Positions 57,092 to 64,000 of a stretch of DNA of 64,000 nucleotides are shown here, in pieces. The number at the start of each line of letters is the position of its first letter. The first letter of the stretch is position 1. A program made the translations under genes and the position numbers. Source of the stretch: Papaver somniferum (taxonomy: Eukaryota; Streptophyta; Magnoliopsida; Ranunculales; Papaveraceae); NCBI RefSeq assembly GCF_003573695.1, contig NC_039359.1:94857275-94921274 (forward strand), given 5' to 3'. Below the pieces are notes generated by a model. The model was not told where the DNA came from, searched no databases, and worked only from the letters and a program-made list of their open reading frames with translations.

Positions 57092-58900
57092 TCAACTCGA
57101 ACCATAAAGTAACAGTCGAAATAATTGTGGGTCTTCAAAACCAAATAGAGCTGACCATAGAAAACTGCAGTGAACCAAGAAAATGGACAAGAAAATCATG
57201 CCCTTACCTAGTTTCCTGAAAACTATCGCTAATTGTGGTTCAGGTTCAGGTTCTATGAAAGGGTCTAAATAGAATATTTTTATTGGCTGCGTTTCTTCAT
57301 AGATGGGATCCGAATCACTAGGTCTTAGAGTCTGTAAAAACTCAAATACGAACTTAGAATCACGAAGTAATAACCAAAATAATTGCGGATCCTCTAAGTC
57401 AATCAGATATGACTTACATAGTTGACCATAGTGAAAGAGGTGGTCTTCCTTAAGAAAATGTGTCGACCCTAATATCCTAAAGTGATTAGGTTTAGTGTCA
57501 AAACTTAATAACCGACACATCTTAAAATCAAAAGTTCCCACAATTGGTTGAAAAGTTTTTGGTGGGAAAACAAAGTCAATCTTGGTATCATAGCCTGGGT
57601 TAACCACATCAACCAGAGGATGGGTTTCTAACAACTGAGCTTCTTTCTGGACATCATTAGGTTCGGGAAAACGTGTATGAAGATAATCTTGTAAGATGGT
57701 TGAGGCACAAATGTCAAGTACTACAGGAGGGTACTTTCTAAGAGTTAAAGCACACGGAGAATGATAATCACCCCCAAACTTAGAGTTTTCTGTGTCTCTA
57801 GGAAGACTAGTCACAACTTCCCTAATTTCTAGGTCATCAGATTCCTGGAAATGGTCAATAGATTCTTCTAAGTTGGGTTCATCCTCACTCATTTCTACGA
57901 GTTTATCATCTTCTAAGACTAGTGTTTCTAAATCGCTAGATTCTAAAACAGTATTCTCAGGGTAAACTCTTTCCTCTAAACCATCATCACAATCATATAA
58001 AGGATTATCAGAGAAAGGCTCATAAACTAAGGTTTTAATCATAGTTACCTCCTCCGATTCACTGATAGGCACATCAAATAATGGATTATCCAACATACTG
58101 CAGGCTAAAGGATCATGAAGTACATCGTCTAAAACGGTGGTATCTCTAGTCAAATCCACATCCTTTTGAATAGGTGAATAATTATTAAAATTATTTGGAT
58201 TTGTATTAGAAACAACACTATCATTATAAAGCTCAATCGGAGTAACAAATTCATGATCACTATGCCTACATATTTCATGTTCTTCATCAATACTATCCTC
58301 ATCATAATCATCACTATAATAACATGAAAATGATCGAACCTTATCAAAATAAGCAGTGTCTTTTATTCTAGCCTCGTCCTCTAAATTAGGCAAATATTCA
58401 CTATTGATATCAAGGGTAGAATTAGAAACCCTATTTGGGAAATTTAGATTATTTCGAGCAGCATTAGCCAACTGTTCATTTTCTGCCTCTATATGTGCTT
58501 GAATTTCACTGAGCATAACACTTATACGTTCACCACTCTCGTTTATCATCTCAGAATATCGTGTACACTCTTCTTTTGAACTATTCATTGCAACTAAACG
58601 TTTATACGTCCTTTCAATCCGTTGTTGGGTCTCTTCTAGAGATGGAACAGGTTCAGAAATATCATAATCAGGACTAGTTTCCAAAAACGAGTAACCAGTA
58701 CTACAGTGTTCCTGATTTTCTTGCTCGTAAGACCAATTCGCGTGTGGATAGTAATTGGGATCACCATGGTATGAACCATAACCTTGAAAAGGTTGGCGTT
58801 CCCAACTACTATTCCCACCATGATCATAAAACTGATGATGTCCATATTCAAATTCAGGTCGATACTCATTGTATTGGCTTATATCATACCAGTTCGACAT
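57092..58900 (-). CDS. N element ORF, 602 residues, unknown function
   Basis: ATG at 58900 (MSNWYDISQYNEYRPEFE), stop at 57092. Residues 1-85 are rich in Tyr, His, Gly and Trp. Residues about 85-150 form a predicted coiled coil (LEETQQRIERTYKRLVAMNS, then LSEIQAHIEAENEQLANAAR). About 200-400 is strongly acidic and low in complexity. The C-terminal part looks folded (FDFKMCRLLSFDTKPNHFRI, LCKSYLIDLEDPQLFWLLL), with the phrase EDPQLF repeated near the end and a hydrophobic stretch (GMIFLSIFLVHCSFLWSALF) that could span a membrane. I see no protease, RT or integrase. The N-terminal third could be gag-derived. The frame is fully open, which is unusual among this window's elements. Confidence 0.75.
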   Translation of the reverse strand: MSNWYDISQYNEYRPEFEYGHHQFYDHGGNSSWERQPFQGYGSYHGDPNYYPHANWSYEQENQEHCSTGYSFLETSPDYDISEPVPSLEETQQRIERTYKRLVAMNSSKEECTRYSEMINESGERISVMLSEIQAHIEAENEQLANAARNNLNFPNRVSNSTLDINSEYLPNLEDEARIKDTAYFDKVRSFSCYYSDDYDEDSIDEEHEICRHSDHEFVTPIELYNDSVVSNTNPNNFNNYSPIQKDVDLTRDTTVLDDVLHDPLACSMLDNPLFDVPISESEEVTMIKTLVYEPFSDNPLYDCDDGLEERVYPENTVLESSDLETLVLEDDKLVEMSEDEPNLEESIDHFQESDDLEIREVVTSLPRDTENSKFGGDYHSPCALTLRKYPPVVLDICASTILQDYLHTRFPEPNDVQKEAQLLETHPLVDVVNPGYDTKIDFVFPPKTFQPIVGTFDFKMCRLLSFDTKPNHFRILGSTHFLKEDHLFHYGQLCKSYLIDLEDPQLFWLLLRDSKFVFEFLQTLRPSDSDPIYEETQPIKIFYLDPFIEPEPEPQLAIVFRKLGKGMIFLSIFLVHCSFLWSALFGFEDPQLFRLLLYGSS

Positions 58901-59933
58901 TCTTAATTGCAAGGGAATTCTACACAACCACAAACAAGGCCGACTCGACTCTACCAAAACAAACCTAAAGATTTCTAGCAAACAAAAAGCATGATGGATT
59001 CACTTAGATTGTTTTCTAGACCAGCTTCTATTCCTTCGAAAAGGAATTCGTTACAATTTGATCACACCCCTCTGGAATCAATCCGATCTAATATAAGTTG
59101 AATCGAGGCGAGGGAATCTTAGTAGAGCTTTGATACCCAAGGCCTCACCGCATTAGAAGGCAGTGCAGTCACGCATTCAACTCACAGAAACCATCATGAA
59201 CTTTGAAGTGTGCTTAAAGAGCAACCAATATTTTTCGAACGAGTTTCCTATTAAGCTCGTTACCCTATCAGTCTCGTTCTATTCCAAATTTTAAAGCTTG
59301 GGTTCGCGCTAGGTTTCGTTTTCCTAAGGCGGGAAAGAAGGGAGCGGTGATGAAATCCGAACCCTTATCTTGTATTGGCCAGGCCTTGCCTTTTACTAGG
59401 AATTTAAAAATAGTCCAAATTCTTCCTCAATCAATGGATCACCTTAAGGAATACAGTAAACCCGATGACAGGAGATTCGCGAGTGTTTCGATGGACTTAC
59501 CTCCCGTACCAGACGGGGGATGAACCGTTGAAGTCGACTCGGGCCACGACTCCTATGTCATGTACGAACCCGAGGGGCCGAGACGATATAGTAATCGTCG
59601 TCCTTCCCTGCACACAGTTTATATAAATTTTTTTTTTTTTAATAATAATACCCTTCCATAGGGTTAAAAAAAAAGTCCAATTGTCCAGAATAAAGTCCAA
59701 ATAAAAAGTCCAAAAATAAGCCTATTTCCAAATCCTAAAAAAAAAATTATGTCTTTTTTTCTTCTCTTTTAGCTTTTAGCTTTAAGATTTTTGTTCCCAA
59801 GTCCTTAGTATTCCACTTCGAACCTGTAAATTAAAGACACAAAAAGAAACGTAAAAAGGAACAAATAATAGTAAAAAAAATTAAAAACCTAAAAATTCTA
59901 CCTAAGCACAAATCCGCGTCGGCGACGCCAAAA
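58901..59933 (-). promoter_or_regulatory. N element 5' untranslated leader and primer-binding site
   Basis: The primer site (minus strand TGGCGTCGCCGACGCGG, plus 59914-59930) directly follows the 5' LTR. It is similar to, but not identical with, the tRNA-Asp site TGGCGCCGTTGCCGGGG used by Athila. The leader runs about 1 kb to the ATG at 58900. Its last part aligns with 1-140 of the window. Confidence 0.7.
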
Positions 59934-61452
59934 TGATTAATGATTTTTCGTGGTTGTAGTAATGAGGTTCAAACTCTCGGACTTGTGAAGATTAAATTTA
60001 AAAGTTTAATAAAATTATATACAAAATTATTAATAATGGGTGCGAGAGGTAACCAAGACACTAGATTCCACTATTATGCAAAATTGAATGATAAATATTT
60101 CAAAACTCCATTCAATTCTTAAGTCCTCTTTTTTCTTTAATTCACTATCAATCATACAGATTCTCAAACATTATTTGTAAACCTTAAGCATAGATTATCA
60201 AGAGATTAAACCAAGCATAACCTATCAAACTGAATAACAAAAAAATAAGACAAACATTCAAATAATTTAAAACTCTGCAAAAGCAGCGATTAGGTGAATT
60301 ATATAATTAAATGAAATAGTTACCCATTTATGTTGCGTGAATAGCTTCCTCCATTGCATTAGTTACGAGGGAATTAGCTCATCATAGTAAAAATGCTATT
60401 AAAATAATTTATTATGGCTCAAAAATGGTTTACAAATGATGAGAAGAAGAGAAAATGGTGTAAACAGCTAATGTGCGACCCACAGGAAGCGTCACATAAG
60501 AACGATACATATGAATTGCTGTAATAAATTACGACCCACACTCCGCTGTCGCTGTCACTGTTGAAGAACGACTGCTCTGGCAGGTCCGTTCTTCGTGTTC
60601 TTCATCATCAGCAGCAGCAGCAGCAGAGTTTTGTTAAACTCTGATTTCGTCTTCTCTAGCTCTCCCTAGCTTCCAAAACTCTCGACACCCTTTTCCAAAC
60701 TTTTTTGCTTTGTATTTATAGTGAATTGGATCCAAAAATCCGACCATTGATTGCATATATTCTCCATTTAATCCAAATATTCTCGGCTGCCAATAATAAC
60801 GAAAATTTCCAAAATTAACTCTGTCACACGTTAGAATTGGTTATGCACACTCCAGTTCAGCTCTCCCACGCCTAGTAAGTCGTCGAACGTCCCTAAATCA
60901 CTTCCATGCATAGCCAAAACACACACAACAGCGTGTACAGGGTGTGTTCAGTCCGTGTAGCTCTGTTTTGTGCTCGAGAATCAAATCGATATTTCCAGCC
61001 AATTCCGATCAAATTCGACACCCAAACTATCTTCCTTAGGATAAATCATAACTTCCTACCAAGTTTGAGCGATTGAATCGCACTCTAACCCATTCATTTT
61101 GACGATCACAATTCTGCCAGTTGAAAACTTCATTTCCCGCCAAAACACAAATTCAAATTGTTGAAGAAGGTGCCCCTTATCCAGAGTGCTGGGGTGCGAA
61201 TAGTAATTGGGGTGGAAATAGTAATTTTTCTGGGTTCCTCCGGGACATTTCTGGGACGCTTCCGGTGCATTTCTAGGGTGCCTACGATACATTTCTTCGG
61301 GGTGTAAAACACTGCTTTTTGAGCCCATTTCGCCGCAAGGGCTTATTTCTCTAAAATTTCCTACAAGAACACAAAATAACACAATAAGTACTTAATTGAG
61401 TCTAACAATACAGAAAATTGAGAACAAAATAGACACATAAATGCGTCTATCA
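59934..61452 (-). repeat. N element LTR C (5' LTR of the complete copy)
   Basis: 1519 bp and bordered on the right by GCGCC and copy X'. Near its right end it matches the solo LTR (49670-51187) at positions where LTR B differs, such as CTTAATTGAGTC against CTTAATCGAGTC. Confidence 0.88.
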
Positions 61453-64000
61453 GCGCCATCCTCACCCTTCGAAACAGCGCCATGGCTCCAACACTCTGTG
61501 ATCAAAACCGCGCCATCTCTGCACGATACACCTACGGTCACCATAAATAGAGCCACTTCGGCCACCCCAATGTTTCTTCAAGTATGACAACTCCAACCGT
61601 CACCAGAGATGTTGCTACTGCACCATCAGGGCAAGATACTGGAAGAGCCGGGAGAAGCCGACCTCCTTTTACCACTGTTTATTTGATGGAAAGACAAAAG
61701 GTTCTCGAAAGGCTCAGACAGACATGTTTATAACTCGGAAAGAGATATCTATTTCCTCAAGACACTGACGTAGCGGCCACTATAAGAGTCACGTCAATCC
61801 AAGAGGGAGCTGAAAAGGAATACTTTTAACATCCGGTGCAGGCACTTAAGCAGGACGTGCGTTTATAGATGAAGGGTCTCGCGTTGCTCTTGAACGCCCA
61901 GTAGAAGGGAATTAGCAATCCAATTTCATCACACGTAAAGATCAAGAACGACTTCTCCAAAATCGAGGCAAAGGAAATCATAAACCCTCCTGAATTCACA
62001 GAGACCCTCTTCCCGTCAGGATATGCATGATTTCTGGGGACCTCGCCCACAAAATCTTGTTGTCTATGATGAAACAGTTGTGTGAGATTCTATAAATCTC
62101 CAAGGCGTAGCGTCAAGACATATTTGCATCCCTCAACCGCACTGCATCAGGAAAGCAGCTGTTTCCAGCCAGGGAAGCCGTTCCCAAACCCCAAACTATC
62201 CTGGAAAGCACGATCGATAGATGGAACTGGGTACTCCTAACTACTGTTCACTCAAGGGATGTCTAGTTTGACAGAACCCTGAGTGACGCAATCTCAGGCT
62301 TCAACATTGTAACCATCAAGGCTCTGAGAATTTCAAGGCGTCGTTTCGAATTTCTCTCCAGAAGTGGCTCCGCTTCAACGTTCTCCAGCAGCGGCTCAGT
62401 TTCAATGTTCGCTCCAGCAGCCGCTCCGTTTCAGCGATATCTCTATAAGCTGCACCAGGATCCGAAACAACATTTGGCTCCTTAAGTTTCAACGTCCTCT
62501 CCAAGAACCGAAGCCGCTTCAACACCACTCCTTCCTGCAAAGGGTCGTGTCACCATACTCCCCATGTCAAGGATCATGATCGCAGCCAGCCAATATTCGT
62601 AGTCATGGCCACCTTTTGATCCATCCCACCAAAACTCGTGACCATGGATAGTTTGCACTCTTATGCATCTAGCCAATCCTTTTACTTCCATAGATTCCCA
62701 TACAATTCTAGCCAACCTACTTTGTTCCCATGACAATGTAGTCTCTTCTGATTACATCTTCTACCAAGAATTGTTGCCGCTCATTTTTTGATACCAGCCA
62801 GAGCTTCACCGCAGCAGCAATCACTACAAAGGTAACCCGTACTCCTCCATATTTTGGTTTCACGTGGAAGAAGTAAAAAAATCACCAGTACGAACGCACG
62901 ATGGTGATGTATTTAGCATGGTCAACCCACTGACCATACAATATGGAAACATGTAAACCATACTTAGGGACTGAGGATCTACATGGAATCCTTTCACTGT
63001 CAAAGCTTAGAAGACACAGTCAACCAAAAGTCTATAACCACAACAAGGTCATATACTCTTCAAGGGTGTAGCGCAAGAATATCATCACCTTTCTGTCTAG
63101 AAAACCCTTTCAGCACTTTACGAGGACGCGGCGGATCCCAAGCCAGCTCAGAGGAAAACAACTTCAAAATCTAAAGAAAAATGCGACTGAGGACTGTTCA
63201 TCGCAGTCCATCCCGACGACCATCAAAGACTCATGAGATAACTCCAGACACGCGGCTGAAACATTTTCTTGAAGAAACAGAGGGATCCACGATAAACAAC
63301 ATAACTCTCTCATTCCTGCCTCTTCGTTATCCAGAATATTTCGTCCATGTGCATCCCAGCATCACATCCAGAAGAGTATAATAATCTTGTATCAAATCCC
63401 GTGGACATGGATTCAAGGCGATGCGATGAAAGTAGGCTACACATGGGGACTACCAGCATGAGACGCTTTCACTCCCCTCAACCTGGTTATATCTGATTTC
63501 AACTTCATCACTGCCGAAGTTTTACGAGCCGCGGGAATTTCTCTACATGAAGCCGTACATGTGCATCGAAAACTCCAGAAGCACGCCACAAAGATACATT
63601 CACATATTCAGCCATGCCATCGGATCTAACAGAAATATAATTGGGGACTGCTCACCGCATCCCATTCCATACAATAGTCCAAGATTCAGAAGCTGGTTCG
63701 AAGGGTGTCTCTTGGAACAAAGTCCTTGAAGACATTGATAGAAGCACATCGGCAACAAAATGTCTCCCTACTCATCTATTTCATCATGTGTCTTCGGAAT
63801 ATTTCTACCATAGAATCATCCACAACATATCAATCATCGCGATCAGAAGGTCCAGACACTGAACAACCTAAAGTCAAGGATGGACCGCCAACGCAACAAC
63901 AATCTCCAAGATTAGACCTGACATGATCGGTTCCAAGCATATATTTCATCCATCCATCCCAAGAATTCAGTGGAGTTTTGGTAAATTTTGGAATCCACTT
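61453..64000 (+). other. Flank copy X': Tat-like interior, continuing to the window end
   Basis: 61453-62962 repeats 51188-52725. Beyond 62962 the sequence is unique here. It has several short plus-strand frames (for example 62983-63174, 63181-63381) that I cannot assign. A recurring TGGGGACT word appears (63443-63451 and 63642-63649, also in the 84-bp repeat and near 51963). Confidence 0.6.
61584..61733 (+). CDS. Small ORF, second copy (49 residues)
   Basis: Identical in length to 51319-51468, with the same start MTTPTVTRDV and the same TAA. See that entry for what it could be. Confidence 0.35.
   Translation: MTTPTVTRDVATAPSGQDTGRAGRSRPPFTTVYLMERQKVLERLRQTCL

Larger units (their letters stand above)
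54224..61452 (-). mobile_element. N element: non-autonomous Athila-related retrotransposon, complete
   Basis: 3' LTR at 54224-55742 and 5' LTR at 59934-61452 (1519 bp each). The polypurine tract AAGTTTGGGGGTATT precedes the 3' LTR, and the primer site follows the 5' LTR. The 4.19-kb interior has one long ORF (57092-58900) in place of gag-pol. Untranslated regions and LTR ends align with the Athila element at 1-7946, so that family could supply the enzymes. GCGCC follows at 61453-61457. The left LTR is shared with the truncated copy. Confidence 0.88.

Noticed and set aside
61056..61382. 108-residue minus-strand ORF in LTR C (also 55346-55672)
   Set aside because: It sits at the start of the LTR, upstream of the expected promoter region, is broken in LTR A, and has no domain.

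Overview
The window is plant nuclear DNA from a repeat-rich, probably pericentromeric or intergenic region. It is AT-rich, and almost all of it is LTR retrotransposons of plant lineages (Athila, a Reina-like chromovirus, Ty1/copia, a SIRE-like non-autonomous copia, Tat-like), with a LINE fragment and small DNA transposons. The one host-type gene belongs to a plant multi-pass membrane protein family. The repeat types point to a flowering plant, but I cannot name the species. I saw no tRNA, rRNA or CRISPR array.

Layout, left to right. 1-7946 is the 3' part of an Athila-type Ty3/gypsy element (gag, protease, RT, RNase H and integrase in one reading frame broken by three stops and one frameshift; 3' LTR 6759-7946). 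It ends exactly inside a Ty1/copia integrase, so it is nested in the next unit. 7947-21971 is a tandem copia array, interior-LTR-interior-LTR-interior-LTR, whose interiors share the same disabling mutations. 21972-27134 is the least transposon-dense part. It holds a PIF/Harbinger-type MITE (22500-23015), the disrupted membrane-protein gene (23318-24388, minus) and a non-autonomous hAT element with a perfect 8-bp target duplication (25050-26347).

27135-41048 is a minus-strand Reina-like chromovirus with 327-bp LTRs, split by an 8.66-kb SIRE-like copia element (28869-37525) that has no recognisable RT or integrase. 41049-42540 has no gene I can name. 42541-43849 is the 3' end of an L1-type LINE with a plant RNase H domain. 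43850-48489 is bounded by two inverted LTRs of one Tat-like family. Between them lie a diverged ~215-bp tandem array, a 59-residue ORF and GC-rich tandem repeats. 48490-49669, 51188-52725 and 61453-64000 look like interior sequence of that Tat-like family.

49670-62962 holds a second story. A non-autonomous minus-strand element, called N here, shares untranslated regions and LTR ends with the Athila element but carries one 602-residue ORF of unknown function instead of gag-pol. It occurs as a solo LTR with target duplication GCGCC, as a truncated 5' piece, and as a complete element whose outer LTR abuts the same GCGCC flank. This shows a local tandem duplication with a 2-bp microhomology junction plus LTR-LTR recombination.

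None of the genes forms a host pathway. The window is a record of nested insertion, recombination and decay. The observations I rate most worth following are the N element's ORF, a 53-bp block of perfect identity between the 3' UTRs of N and the Athila element, and the two recombination-built arrays.
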